Source: Silurus meridionalis
Taxonomy: Eukaryota; Chordata; Actinopteri; Siluriformes; Siluridae
Direction of reading: 5' to 3'
Length of the DNA stretch: 64,000 nucleotides
Assembly (NCBI RefSeq): GCF_014805685.1
Contig: NC_060884.1
Coordinates: forward strand, 10,261,356-10,325,355
Shown: positions 34,225 to 46,474 of the stretch, piece after piece
How the letters are laid out: each line of letters starts with the position of its first letter
Position numbering within the stretch: position 1 is the first letter of the stretch
Made by a program: the position numbers and the translations under genes
Notes under the pieces: generated by a model
What the model was told of the DNA's origin: nothing
The model's database searches: none
The model's input: the letters and a program-made list of their open reading frames with translations, nothing else

Positions 34225-37215
34225 TTCTTCTTCTTCTTTCGGCTGCTCCCATTAGGGGTTGCCACAGCGGATCATCCGTCTCCATATCACCCTGTCCTCT
34301 ACATCTGCCTCTTTCACACCAACTACCTGCATGTCTTACCTCACCTCATCCATGAACCTCCTCCTTGGCCTTCCTCTTTTCCTCCTTCCTGGTGGCTCCA
34401 TTCTCAGCATTCTTCTACCAATATAATTCATGTCCCTCCTCTGCACATGTCCAAACCATCTCAATCTCGCCTCCCTCACCTTGTCACCAAAACATCCTAC
34501 ATGAGCTGTCCCTCTAATAAACTCATTTCTAATCTTGTCCATCCTCGTCACTCCCAACGAAAACCTTAACATCTTCAGTTCTGCTACCTCCAGCTCCGCC
34601 TCCTGTCTTTTACTCAATGCCACTGTATCTAATCCATAGAACATTGCAGGTCTCACCACAGTCCTATAAACTTTCCCTTTCATTCTTGCAGATACCCTAC
34701 TATCACAAATCACTCCTGTCACTCTTCTCCACCCACTCCACCCTGCCTGCACTCTTTTCTTTACTTCTCTAACACACTCTCCATTACTTTGCACTGTTGA
34801 CCCCAGATACCTGAACTCCTTCACCTTCTCCACCTCTTCTCCCATGTACGCTGTTTTACTCCTACTGACTTTCATTCCCCTTCCCTCCAGCTTATATCTC
34901 CACCTCTCAAGGCTCTTCTCAACCTGCTCACTACTCTCACCACAAATCACAATATCATCAAATCGCAAACATCATAGTCCAGGGAGACTTCTGTCTAACC
35001 TCGTCCGTCAACCTGTCCATCACCACTGCAAACAGGAAAGGGCACAGGGCCGTTCCTTGACGCAGTCCAACCTTCACCCTGAACCAGTCTATCATTCCTA
35101 CTGCACACTTCACTGCTGTCACACTGTCCTCATACGTGTCCTGCACCACCCTCACATACTTCTCTGACACACCTGACTTCCTCATACAATACCACAACTC
35201 CTCTCTTGGCACTCTGTCATACGCTTTCTCTAAATCCACAAATCCACAATGCAATTCCTTCTGTCCTTCTCAATACTTCTTCATCAACATCCTCAAAGCA
35301 AATAAGGCATCTGTCGTGCTCTTCCTCGGCATGAAACCATACTGTTGCTCACAGATGGTCACCTCTTCTCTCAGCCTGGCTTCCTCTACTCTTTCCCATA
35401 ACTTCATGGTATGACTGATCAACTTAATTCCCCTGTAGTTACTGCAGGTCTGCACATCTCCCTTGTGCTTAAAGATCGGTACCAGCACACTCCTTCTCCA
35501 TTCCTCAGGCATCCTCTCACCTTCCAGAATCTTGTTAAACAAGCTGGTTTAAAACCCCACTGCCATCTCTCCTAAACATCTCCACGCTTCTACAGGTATG
35601 TCATCTGGTCCAACCGACTTTCCACTCTTCATCCTCTTGATCGCTGCCCTCACTTCCTCCTTACTAATACTATCCACGTCCTGCTTCACCAACTCCACAT
35701 CACCCAACCTTCTCTCCCTCTGATTTTCCTCATTCACAGCTGCTCAAAATACTCCCTCCATCTTCTCAACACACTCTCCTCACTAGTAAACACATTTCCA
35801 TCTTCATCCTTTTCTGCTCTAACTAGCAGCACATTCTTCCCAGCTCGGTTTCTCTGCCTGGCCAATCATTACAAATCCTTTTCTCCTCCCTTAGTGTCCA
35901 ACCTTTCATACAGCTCCTCATATGCCTTTTCCTTGGCTTTCGCCACATCCCTCTTTACCTGCTGCCGCATCTCCTTGTACTCCTGCCTACTTTTCTCATC
36001 ACTCTGTCGATCACACTTCTGTTTTGCCAACCTCTTTCTCCTTATGCTCTTTGTCTTCCTTTCTATTTCCAGTTTTCACACCAAGTACTTTTCTAGCTGT
36101 CTGACCTCTTCCCTGAACCTCACTCTACACTCTTACTCCTTTAGTTTCCATCATCTTATTCTTCTTTCAGTCCTCACTCTCCTCCTTTTCTTCTTCGCCT
36201 CAAGAACCATCCTACAGACCACCATCCGACGCTGTCTAGCTACTCTATCCCCAGCCAACACTTTACAGTCTCTAATCTCTTTTAGGTTGCATCTCCTGCA
36301 TAGAACATAGTCCACCTTTGTGCACCTTCCTCCACTCTTATAGGTCACCTTATGATCATCCTTCTTCTTAAAATATGTATTCACCACTGCCATTTCCATC
36401 CTTTTAGCAAAATCTACCAGTATCTGCCATTCTACATTCCTCTTCTTAAAACCATACCTACCCATCACCTCCTCATCACCTCTGTTCCCTTCACCTACAT
36501 GCCCATTAAAGTCTGCCCCAATCACCAATCATTCTTTCCTAGGTACATCATCTACAACTTCATCTAATTCACTCCAGAATCTTTCCTTCTCCTCCATCTC
36601 ACAGCTGACTTGTGGAGCATAGGCACTGATGACATTTATCATCCCTTCAACTTCCAGCTTCACGGTTATCACCCTATCAGAAACTCTCTTCACCTCCACT
36701 ACACTCTTACTGTACTCTTCCTTCAGAATCACCCCTACACCATTTCTCCTTCCATCCACACCATGATAGAACTGTTTAAACCCACCTCCAATGTTCCTGG
36801 CCTTACTCCCTTTCCACTTGGTCTTCTGAACACACAACATATCTACCTTTCTCCTCTCCATCACATCAGCTATCCCTCTCCCTTAACCAGTCATAATACC
36901 AACATTTAAAATACCAAACCGGAACCTCCGCTCTTCTACATTTCTCCTTTTTCTGCTGTCTCTGTAGACGTCTTCCTCCTCTTCTTCTCCTCCTTCGGCC
37001 AACAGTAGCCCAATTTCCCTGTTGGCTAACGACACCTGTGGCGGTCGTTGTTAACCCGGGCCTCGACCGATCCAATATGAAATTCTTATTTGTGATCAGC
37101 ATATTCGATTTGGCACGTTTTACGCTGGATGCACTTCCTAACGCAACCCTCCCCATTTATCTGGACTTGGGACCAGCACTAAGAGTGAACTGGCTTGTGC
37201 CTCCCTAATGGCTGG
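34225..37215 (-). mobile_element. RTE/BovB-like LINE, nearly full-length, frameshifted
   Basis: On the minus strand it runs from the 5' region (about 37,215-36,960, with GTTGCGTTAGGAAGTGCATC) through the endonuclease (36,864-36,529: MLCVQKTKWKGSKARN, VISAYAPQV; 36,528-36,151: VIGADFNGHVGEGNRGDEE). RT follows (35,542-34,958: CSNYRGIKLISHTMKLWERV, QQYGFMPRKSTTDALFALRM, FVDLEKAYDRVPREELWYCM, GLRQGTALCPFLFAVVMDRL). The C-terminal part is at 34,968-34,336 ([40 protein letters not shown]). A small insertion shifts the frame exactly at the catalytic FADD site near 34,965. Other frame breaks separate the segments, so it is inactive. It ends in CATTAGGGGTTGCC (plus-strand sense) and a GAA-rich tail at about 34,225. 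It lies between two minisatellite blocks. Confidence 0.88.
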
Positions 37216-37479
37216 GTTAAACCTTAGCATACAAACTTAAATTTCTAATCAGAGATTCACATGAAGACAGCCTTTTTTTTTTTCCATTTTTATTTAATTA
37301 CCCTAAAGCAGTAATCTAAAGGTTGGTGAATGGAAAGTCCCCAATTCAAGTGATATACTCTTTTTTCACTGCTGGCTTCTCAACTCGAAGAGGAAACGCA
37401 AGATTAGTTTGGATTGAGAGTGGATTATCACTTTTAAGTTCCTCTGCTGCCTGGGTTGCATCTTCATGATGCTTATGAT

Positions 37480-39225
37480 CTCTACAAGGTTCAAGTTTAT
37501 TCAACTCCTAGACACACTATCTTTCTTAGATAGCATAACTACTGAACATCAAGCCTAGACACCTCTTAGCATTCAATCACCAATCAACTACATTCATCAT
37601 CACCTACCTTTAAACAGGCTCAATCACCAAGCATGACTCAAGCTCATACTCACACATCGGCTTCATCATAGTCATCATAGAGATCTACCAGCACACCAGC
37701 TCCACTATCTTAAATGTTCTATCATGCATGTTTTTAGCTTTCAAAATCCCTTATGACAGAAACCTTGCCATTATTAAAATTTAAAACTTTCATTATGCAG
37801 AACTTTGCCATCACACAAGTCTTTCCCTTAAACAGGTTCCTCCACCTTACAAGGTTCTCTACCACAAAAACTCCACTACCATACAAGCTCTAGTATTATT
37901 AAGTTTGCCCATTCATTATCACATGTGCCCCACCATCATGCCCCACATCTTCCAAGCTCCACTTTATTATTACATAGGCACCTCTATCTTGCCTCATTAA
38001 AAGGCTCCACCATCATCCAGACTCCACCATATTTCAACTTTTATAATCCTCCAGATGCCACAATTTTAGAATTCTACCATCATGCAGACCAAACCATCTT
38101 ACTGTACATAATCCAACATCACAGACCCCATTATTCTAAAATTTCCACTAATACACAAGCTCTACCATCTTATACTTCTAACCATCACAAATGCTTTAAA
38201 TATCACATGAGTGATAACCTAATAGAGGAATATCAAGGATCTGCCATTCTAAATTTTCCATCAGTTTACAGGATCCTTTCTCAAACAGGTTCTTCCATTT
38301 TACAGGCATCACCCTAGAACAAGCTTCACCAGCTTTCACAATCACACAAGCTCTATTTCAAACTTCACATTTAAATCTCTTAATGTTTATGATCACCAGC
38401 ATCACAGACACTCCACCCACACACAAACTATATCATACAAATGTTCCTCCCCCTAAAGCTTCCACCCACACACAGACTCCACTCTCACAAATGCTGCACC
38501 ACAGACTTTGCCCTCAACAGGTTCCTCAATTAAATAAGTTCTTCCATCATACAAGCTGGATATCTTAAAAGTTCCACCCCACAAAAGTTCCACATTACAC
38601 AGGCTTCACCATCTTACAAAATCCAATATAGCATATCCTCCACCATCTTAACATTTTCCCCAACACACAGGCTCCACCATGTCCTAAGTGGTGTAAGATG
38701 GACAATCACACATGCTTCAACATCAAGCAAGCTTTATTTGGAATTTATCACATAGGCTTTCCATCTTATAGCTTCCTCCCTGGTGCAGTCTTTTCCATCA
38801 CACAAGCTTCCCTTTTATACAGAGTTCTACCAGCACTCATGTCCTACCATCATTGAGACTCCACCATTATACAAGCTTTACCATCTTAAGGTTTTTGCCA
38901 ACACCTTTATACAGGCTCCACCATTCCATATGGCTTGCTCCTTAAACAGGCTCCATCGTCAAAGTTCTATAAACACCATAACATAGGCTCCACCGTTTTG
39001 TAACTTCCACCCTGACTCAGGCTTAACCATCACTCAAGCTTCCCTGTTGAACAAACTTCATTGCCCAGCAGGCATCGCTCCTTACAATTTTCACCTTTAC
39101 AAAAGCAATTCTATCACACAGACTTCACCATTGTCCAGGCTACAAACTTTTAAAGTTATTAATTTCACACCTACTTCACCATCACAAAAGCTCCAACCTC
39201 ATACAGGCTCTATCAATGGCCCAGC
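37480..39225 (+). repeat. Degenerate minisatellite block, CCACCATC orientation
   Basis: Loosely repeated CAGGCTCCACCATC, TTCCACCATCACACAAGC and CTCCACCATCTTA motifs run for about 1.7 kb with frequent substitutions and indels. Open frames here (for example 37,925-38,317) merely translate the repeat and show no codon conservation or known domain. Confidence 0.75.
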
Positions 39226-39228
39226 ATA

Positions 39229-39302
39229 TACAGCACATCCGGAAAGTATTCACAGTGCATCGCCTTTTCCACATTTTGTTATGTTACACCCTTATTCCCA
39301 AA
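39229..39302 (+). mobile_element. Tc1-like terminal fragment
   Basis: ACAGCACATCCGGAAAGTAT then TCACAGTGCAT, CCACATTTTGTTATGTTACA and CCCTTATTCCCAAAA match the terminal region of a fish Tc1 element. The same end closes the 61.8-63.0 kb element (TGAATACTTTCTGGATGCAC, then TGTA). It is truncated directly against an RTE LINE fragment. Confidence 0.75.
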
Positions 39303-39317
39303 ACCCAACCATTATGG

Positions 39318-40215
39318 TTGCACAAGCCAGTGCACTCTTAGTGGTAGTAAGGTAAGGTATGTTTCGTGTTCAGGAGACCAAGTGGAAAGGGAGTAAGGCC
39401 AGGAACATTGGAGGTGGGTTTAAAATGGTCTATCATGGCGTGGATGGAAAGAGAAATGGTGTAGAGGTGATCCTGTAGTGGAGGTGAAGAGAGTTTCTGA
39501 TAGGGTGATGAACATGAAGCTGGAAGTTGAAGGAGTGATGATGAATGTCATCAGTTCCTATGCTCCACAAGTGGGCTGTGAGATGGAGGAAAACGAAAAA
39601 CCTTAGTGAGTTAGATGAAGCGGTAGAAGGTGTACCTAGAACGATTGGTGATTGGGGCAGACTTTAATGGGCATGTAGGTGAAGATGAGGAGGTGATGGG
39701 TGGGTATGGCCTTAAGGAGATAGAAGTGGAAGGGCAGATAATGGTAGATATTGCTAAAAAGCTGGAAATGGCAGTGGTGAACACTTATTTTAAGAAGATG
39801 GAGGATCATAGGGTGATGTATAAGAGTGGAGGAAGGTGCACACAGGTGGACTATGTTCTATGTAGAAGATGCAACCTGAAGGAGATTGGAGAATGTAAGG
39901 TGTTGGCAGGGGACAGTGTAGCTAGACAGCATCGAATGGTGGTGAGTGAGAACTGAAAGAAGAAGAAGATGGTGGAAACTGAAAGAGGAAGACTGTAGTG
40001 TGAGATTCAGGGAGGAGGTCAGACTAGGGCTCGGTGGTGGTAATGAGGTGCTGGATGATTAGGCATCTACTGCAGAAGTGATAAGGGAGACAGCTAGAAA
40101 AGTACTTGGTGTGACATCTGAAAATAGAAAGGAAGACAAACAGACGTGGTGGTGGAATGAGGAAGTGCAGGAAAGCATAAGGATAAAGAAGTTGGCAAAA
40201 CAGAATTGGATTTTA
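39318..40215 (+). mobile_element. RTE-like LINE fragment, endonuclease region
   Basis: The plus strand begins GTGCACTCTTAGTGG and then reads coding remnants: RFVFRRPSGKGVRPGTLE-type endonuclease start (39,360 on), VIGADFNGHVGEDEEV (39,630 on), VDYVLCRRCNLKEIGECKVL and a basic linker, breaking off near 40,215. It lacks RT and the 3' end and carries frameshifts. Confidence 0.78.
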
Positions 40216-40239
40216 TGAGTACTTTGTAAATCATTTCAT

Positions 40240-40925
40240 GTTGTTTATGAATGAAGTAGGATTCGCCAAGAAAACCTTTAGGACTTTGACTTCTAACTTT
40301 TACTATTAAAAAGGTTTTTAAAAACATTTTGTACACAAAACCCATAGAGCTACAGACACATCAAGAATCAGCACATTGAAACTCAACAATGTTGACTATA
40401 AAAAAACGCTCATGCTGCAATGCATGCTGCGTCCTAGAATTTGATTGTACATGGTGTGCATAGGACTATTTTTTAGTTAATTGCTGTAGCACTTCAGTTG
40501 AAATTCAAACATATTAGTAATAATGCTTTTAATAAGAGATAAATGTTGGTGAGGTCAGTAAATCAGACTTGCTTATTAAATATTTCTTATTTTAAACAAC
40601 CATGCTATAACACTCATACTTTCCATTTGCAAGTATTTACTAAGCACAACTAATTACAGCAACCAAAAAAAAAAAAAAAAAAAAAAAAATTAAATAAAAT
40701 TCAAGGTTCAAGAGGTCAACTACAGTAAACACTGATCTCCATTATGGTTACTTCAAATTAAAGTACAACACCTAAAATCTCAATTAGAGCTTTTGCAGAC
40801 ATATGACAGTAATAAAGTCACACTGTTTAGTAATGCTGTTTTGGGGGTTGTGTAATTATCCTCTGCTGAGATGCAAATTTTCACAATAAAATATATATTT
40901 TTTTTTACAGTGGAGCTTGCATGAT
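40240..40925. repeat. Dispersed repeat flank of the degenerate minisatellite, copy 2
   Basis: 40,290-40,450 resembles 32,400-32,600 in direct orientation. 40,780-40,870 resembles 48,215-48,310 (ATATGACA-AAAGTCA, GCTGTTTT-GGGTTGT-TAATTA). A poly-A tract lies at 40,665-40,689. No gene is seen. Confidence 0.55.
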
Positions 40926-40929
40926 TAAG

Positions 40930-43900
40930 TAAGTTGGTGATACAACAATTTCTCTAGGAGACTAAAGTATTCTGATTCTGATATTGTGGACCCTGGATGG
41001 GATGAGAACAGCACTTGTGGTGAAACTTTAAAGATAGTTGAATCTTTTGATGAATGTGGAACATGCAAGGTGGTGAATTTTGCAAAATTGTGTAACCTGT
41101 AAGATGGTGGCAATAATGGTGAAGTCGGTGTGATGTTCGAATTGCAAAATGACTGGAGTTTTTTTAATATAGTTTTTATATATATATTCTGTTTTTGGAG
41201 TTGTTTAATTATCCTGTTTTGATTTAGTTGATTTCATCTAATGCGTTTTACAAAGCAATAATGCAAAAAGTATTGTTAATTACTTTTTATTTAGTATTTA
41301 CATACTTTAGTATTTACATTAACAGTATCTAACAGTATTTAACAGTTAAATAAACAGTAGTTTCATGTTTTATAATTTACAGGGTTTTCCTTTCACTGTT
41401 TTACATTCTTTCACTTTTAAAACATTTGTTACAGTGTAGGACTAATGTGTTGAGTGGGAAATTGAAAATTGAAACCTGTTTGGTGGTGGAGTCTGTTAAG
41501 GTAAAGCTAACAAGATGGCAGAAGTTGTAAGATGGTGGAGACTGGATGATTATGAAAGTTGTAAGCTTGTGGAGTGTCTGTCATGATGAATGTGAAGCAT
41601 AGGTGATAATAGAAATTGTAAAACTGTGGAACCGCTGTAGTGACTGGAGAAACTAAATAATGGTGGAGCATATTATGTGGAGGCAGAACTTTCATTAAAG
41701 TGGATTTTGCAAAAATCTGGAGCCTGTGTGTAGGTGTATATTTTAAGATAGTGGAACCTGTATGATTATAGAAGTTCTAACATGATGGAGCCTCTGTGAT
41801 GATGAATGTGGACTTCTGATGATGGCAAATGTATGAGGAGATTGTAGATTGTGTGTGGCAAAGCCTGTGTCAAGGGTGGAAGTTGTAAAATTGGGGAGCT
41901 AATGTGATGATAAATGTGGACCCATGGTGATGGCACATGTATGAGGATAGAGCTTGTGTGATAGTGATTCCTGTTTTATGATAATGGTAAGTTAATAATG
42001 ATGCAATTTGAATTTATAAAGTATCTTGTAAGATGGTGGAGACTGTGTGATGAAAATTGTCACTTTGAACAATTAGATATATAAGGGTAAAGACCTTTGG
42101 CCTGAACCAGCAAGACCAGCACTTGCATGGTAAGGTTAAATGATGATGATGATGAAAATGATGATAATAGTAATAATAACAACAAAGGACATGTATATTT
42201 CTTCAATAGTTGCATAATATAAATCTTATTTTTAAACTGTAAAGTAACATGCTGAGAGTGGAGCTTGTGTGATGATCATAGAAGACTTTGCATAATGCTG
42301 GAGCTTGTGCGATGGTAGAGAGTGTTTGTGGAGCCTGTGTGATGTGGAATGATATAAAATGGTAGAGACTTTGTGACAATGAATGTAGTGAGGGTGAAGA
42401 CTGTGAAAATGAAGCTTGAGTAATAGTGGTGCCTATGTAAGTAGGGATCTTGTAAGAGAAACCTGTGTGATAGTGGATGCAATAAAAAAGTGGAGCCTGT
42501 GTGACAATGAAATCTGTTTAATATAAAAGATAGTGGGATGATAAAGCTTGCCTCAAGATAGAAGCTATAAGATGGCCTCTTGGTGGTGGTATCTAAATGA
42601 GTGTAGAGCGTGAGTGATGATGGACGATAGATGATGGTGGAAGTGGTAATGATTGGTGGGGAAAAAAGAAAACCTGTGAGAGTGAAGCTCACAAGCTGGC
42701 AAAAGATCTAAAAGGGTGGAGCCTGGATGATTATGGAAGTTGTAAGCTGATAGAGTATAATGGTATAACTTTATGAAAAATTCTGGGTGATGATAAAGTT
42801 TGTGCTGAACTTGGAGCTTTATAACTTGTGTGATGGTAAAGGCTGTGTAAGGGTGGAAATTGAAAAATTATGTGACAACAAATGTGAATTTTTTTTTAGG
42901 ATGATATTACCCACGTGATGACTGGTGAAACTGGATAATAATGAAGCCTGTGTAGAGAAAGAGCTTTCTTGATAGTAGATCTTATATGAATGAGGAGCTT
43001 AGGTATTGGTGGATATTTTAAGACAGTGTGATCTGTTTAACAGTTCAATCAAATTCAGATCAATATAAATGACTTGAATTTAAAACAGAACTTTTAAGAT
43101 AGTAGAACCTGTGTGATGATGAATGGAAAGCTTGGTTGATGGTGGAGGCTACTTAATTGGGAAGCCCATGTGATGATTAAACCTGTGTCAGTGTAGACAT
43201 TTTATGAAAACCTTGGAAGTAAAAGAATGGGGCTAACAATGATAACTAGAAACTTAAAAGTAGCGCAATTCAAATTATTGAAATAGGCTGAAAGTTGTGT
43301 GATGGTGAATTTTGGAAGAGGGTGGAGCTTATGTGATGATGGAACTTAACATGTTTAGATGGTGGGATATATGTTTTATTGGATCTTATAAGATTGGATC
43401 TTGTAAAGCCTGGATGATGGATGAGATTGTGTATTGATAAATGTAGAGCAGCCATAGTCCGCAAGGTGCACGTCAGTCTGATCGCTGAAAAATTAGAAGA
43501 CTGTTTTCATATTAGGATGTTAATTTTCCAACCAGGAGAGGGCGCTATTTTCTGCTGCTCACCATAGTAGGACATAGCACGCTATTGAGAATGTTCACCA
43601 AAACGAGAGAAAAGAAAAACCACGTTTTTCACCTATCCCTTTAATAACTATTTTGTATAGTACTTTCAGCTGTTCTTTTGGCTACTAATCAAAAATAGGG
43701 TATTTGTACATTTGCTGAGATACATTTACTTGTTATTTAACAAAGTTGGCCATTGAAATTAGGTTAACTGAACAAGTTTTATAGTTTAACTCGATGCATT
43801 AATTGTACATTGAGAGCCTTTCAGTAGTTATTACAAATGGTGGATCCTGGATGATGGTAAAACTCATAAAAGGAAAAAACCTATGTGATGATTAGTGTGG

Positions 43901-44385
43901 AGCCTGAAAATGTATGGAAGCTATAATATAGCAGAGTCTGTGTACAAATTAATTTGATACTTGGATGATGGTCGAGTCTTTTTAACAGGGACAGTTAACC
44001 TGTGTGATGATTAACCTGTATCAGGGTAGAAGTTGGTTGGACCCTTGATAATGAAGCCCTCATGAACTTAGAGCTTGTGTGATGGTAAAGTGGGTGTGAT
44101 GTTGAAACTTATATTTATATAAGTATATATAAGAAAAGGGTTGGGCCTGTGGGACAATGAAGTTTGTTTAATATGAGTTCAGTTCAGTTTTTCTTGTAAC
44201 ATGGACATTTAATCATTTGATCTTGCATGAGTGTGAGGATGAATGTGAATCTTTTCAGATGGTGGAGCCTGTGTGATGATTAATGTGGAAATTAGATGAT
44301 TATAGAAGTTGCAATATGGTGGAGCCTGTGTGGTATTAAATAGGAAACTTGGAAAAAAAGGTGGAGTCTGTTTAATCCTTTCACA
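40930..44385 (-). repeat. Degenerate minisatellite block, GATGGTGG orientation
   Basis: About 3.4 kb of loose repeats around GATGGTGGAGCCTGTGTGAT then GATGAATGTGGA (clear examples near 41,783, 42,330, 43,095, 44,257 and 44,317). It is the reverse sense of the 37.5-39.2 kb block. A TTTTTGGAGTTGTTTAATTA block (about 41,194) and a non-repeat patch at about 43,440-43,830 interrupt it. It has no protein-coding value. Confidence 0.75.
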
Positions 44386-44389
44386 ACTA

Positions 44390-44676
44390 CAGTGGTACCT
44401 TGACCTACGAGTGCATTAATGAACGAGTTTTCCGAGGTACGAGCAGTCACTCGGTCGATTTTTTTGCTTTGTTACGCGAGCAAAAAATTGAGGTACGAGC
44501 TCGAGACGCCGCTGCTAGATGGCGAAACAAAGCCAGAAAGCGAAGATTGTGCCGAAAATTAAGATAAGCAAAGAAGAAAAAGTAAAAATTTTAAAGTTTA
44601 GGGATACGTAGTGTACAGGAGTGATAGTAAAAAACTAGTTTTCCCTCTGCCTCTGCTTATCGCCTCTACCCCCCCT

Positions 44677-44737
<61 letters not shown>

Positions 44738-44988
44738 TACACTGAATAAAACCTTATTATATCTTTACATACTCTTTCTATTATGTTTTTATACAAGATT
44801 TGTTATTTAGAAATGTATTTTCCAATTTAATAACATGAAACATAAAAACGGGGTGTCATTTTGAGGGTTGGAACGGATTAATGCCATTTTAAGTATTTTC
44901 AATATGGAAAACTGATTTGATGTGCGAGCAAATGGAGATACGAGCTCATTCACGGAACGAATTAAACTCATAGGTCAAGGTACCACTG
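44390..44988. mobile_element. pogo/Tigger-like TIR element with TA target duplication
   Basis: Ends are inverted repeats: CAGTGGTACCTTGACCTACG at the left and a matching TAGGTCAAGGTACCACTG at the right, each flanked by TA. A second inner inverted match (GTACGAGC-like) supports long TIRs. Inside are transposase-like remnants (AAACAAAGCCAGAAAGCGAA region) and a CA microsatellite at 44,679-44,735. The interior is too short for a complete transposase. It inserted into the minisatellite edge. Confidence 0.85.
44679..44735 (+). repeat. (CA)n microsatellite inside the TIR element
   Basis: About 57 bp of CA repeat, splitting the interior of the TIR element. Confidence 0.95.
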
Positions 44989-44999
44989 TATTTCTCTGG

Positions 45000-45262
45000 A
45001 GAGTTTATCTTTTGTCATCGTCGTGCTGGAATTGTGAGGTGTGTGCGTGAGGTGAGGTGCGTTTTTTTATTTCTGTTCGGAAATTCCATTGGTCTAATGT
45101 TATGTCGCTCAGTTTTTTTTGGCTTGAAGTTTGTGAATCCGGGAAAATACCAGGAAAAATCCATAAATTAGCCGTTTCGTTGTTTAAGACGCCGCGATAC
45201 GGTACTAGCAGCAGAGTTGACAGTAATCTATCTATTTTTATTTTTTTTTGCATGTACAGTAC
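45000..45262. mobile_element. Second Tigger-like fragment
   Basis: ATCCATAAATTAGCCGTTTC then GTTGTTTAAGACGCCGCG resembles the inner end region of pogo/Tigger elements. No paired TIR is visible. Confidence 0.35.
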
Positions 45263-45264
45263 AT

Positions 45265-45398
45265 TACTTTCTTTCTTTCGGCTTCTCCCATTAGGGGTCG
45301 CCACAGCGGATCATCCATATTCATGATTCGCATGTTTGATTTGGCACGTTTTTTTTTTGGCCCACAGCGGTGAGAGCGCCGCATCCTAACCACTAGAC
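45265..45398 (-). mobile_element. RTE-tailed SINE
   Basis: It begins CTTTCTTTCGGCTTCTCCCA then TTAGGGGTCGCCACAGCGGA (reverse complement of the RTE LINE 3' tail), goes to GCATGTTTGATTTGGCACG, and ends with a tRNA-like part (GCGGTGAGAGCGCCGCATCC then TAACCACTAGACC). Confidence 0.75.
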
Positions 45399-46440
45399 CA
45401 GGGGTTCCCAAATTTTTCAGACCGCGACCCCTAATATTAGACTGCTGACGACCCGCGACCCCCTCCCCTCCTCCCCCTCCTTTCTCCTCTCTGTGTTTTC
45501 CTCCAGACTGAAAGGAACACAATCTCTAAGCCAGGCTATTTTTTTTAACAAATTAAAAACAAATACATCCCATAACTGTAAAATGCTTACAGACAGAATA
45601 CGAACAAGCTGTCTGTAACACGCATACAGCGTTGGCTGGCGCCTTGGAACAATTATAATTATAACTTTGTATTCAAAAACGCCTAATGTGATGGATGGGC
45701 GCTGTGCACGGAGCAAAGCAGGTTTAATCTAGGTTCAATTTTGGAGATCGCCACCCGCAGATCATCTTCCACGTTAAGCCGTGACCTGTGTTTATTCTTA
45801 ATGTAAGTCAGCACGGAGAATGTCTTTTCGCATAAATACGTTGAGCCAAATTGCATGAGTACATCCAACGCAGCTTTATAAATAGGACACCTCAAATGAA
45901 GCCCTCTGAGCATTAGCGGGGATAGTTGTCTGTTTAATAAGGACTTTCTTTTGTCCCTGTAACTCTTTCTCCTTTCTGCGGAAAAAGTCAGTGGGTTTAT
46001 CTGCGAGGATGGGGTATTTGGTTTTCAGGTGTCTTTGCATTTTCATGGGCTTCAGACTCTCATGTGCGAGGACTTTGGAGCACACAACGCACTGAGGGTG
46101 TTGTACCTGATTTATAACAATGCACATGAAACCATAGTTTATGTATTCCTCTCTGTATTTTCTGGCTTTCGAGGAGGCATGATCCATTTGTGGGGCATGG
46201 GTTTGTCGGGCTGCCCTTCCGGGGGTGGAGGGTAGTGCGGGCGGCTCATCCTCTTCTCTGCCCTCTGCATTTTCCGCTGATCCCGCTCTCTCATCAGCAG
46301 GCATCTCTGCTCTCTTCTCTTTTTCTTTGGATGATAATAACCACCGTTTCATTTTTGATCAAGTTTAGATCTCAAAATAGACCGATCGCTGTTTAGCAAA
46401 ACACCAAATGTGCATCTAACGTTAGCTAGCTAGCGCATGT
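45399..46440 (-). pseudogene. hAT transposon (ZBED-type transposase), internally deleted
   Basis: The minus-strand frame 46,352-45,876 encodes a BED-type zinc-finger region (KYREEYINYGFMCIVINQVQ, HPQCVVCSKVLAHESLKP, MKMQRHLKTKYP) like ZBED5/FAM200-type hAT proteins. A second frame, 45,913-45,683, has the hAT C-terminal dimerisation block (FGSTYLCEKTFSVLTYIKNK, HRSRLNVEDDLRVAISK). The catalytic middle is missing. The terminal CAGGGGTTCCCAAATTTTTC at 45,399 is a hAT-type TIR. The opposite TIR was not found. Confidence 0.8.
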
Positions 46441-46474
46441 TGTTGTGCTGTAAATTGTGATTAAGCCCGTCACA

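Noticed and set aside
37925..39355. His/Pro/Thr-rich plus-strand frames
   Set aside because: They translate the CCACCATC minisatellite and the Tc1/RTE junction. No conserved start or codon pattern.
42276..42692. 138-codon minus-strand frame
   Set aside because: Antisense reading of the GATGGTGG minisatellite; not a protein family.
40930..44385. CRISPR-like array
   Set aside because: Units are irregular, diverged and lack fixed-length unique spacers. The genome is vertebrate.
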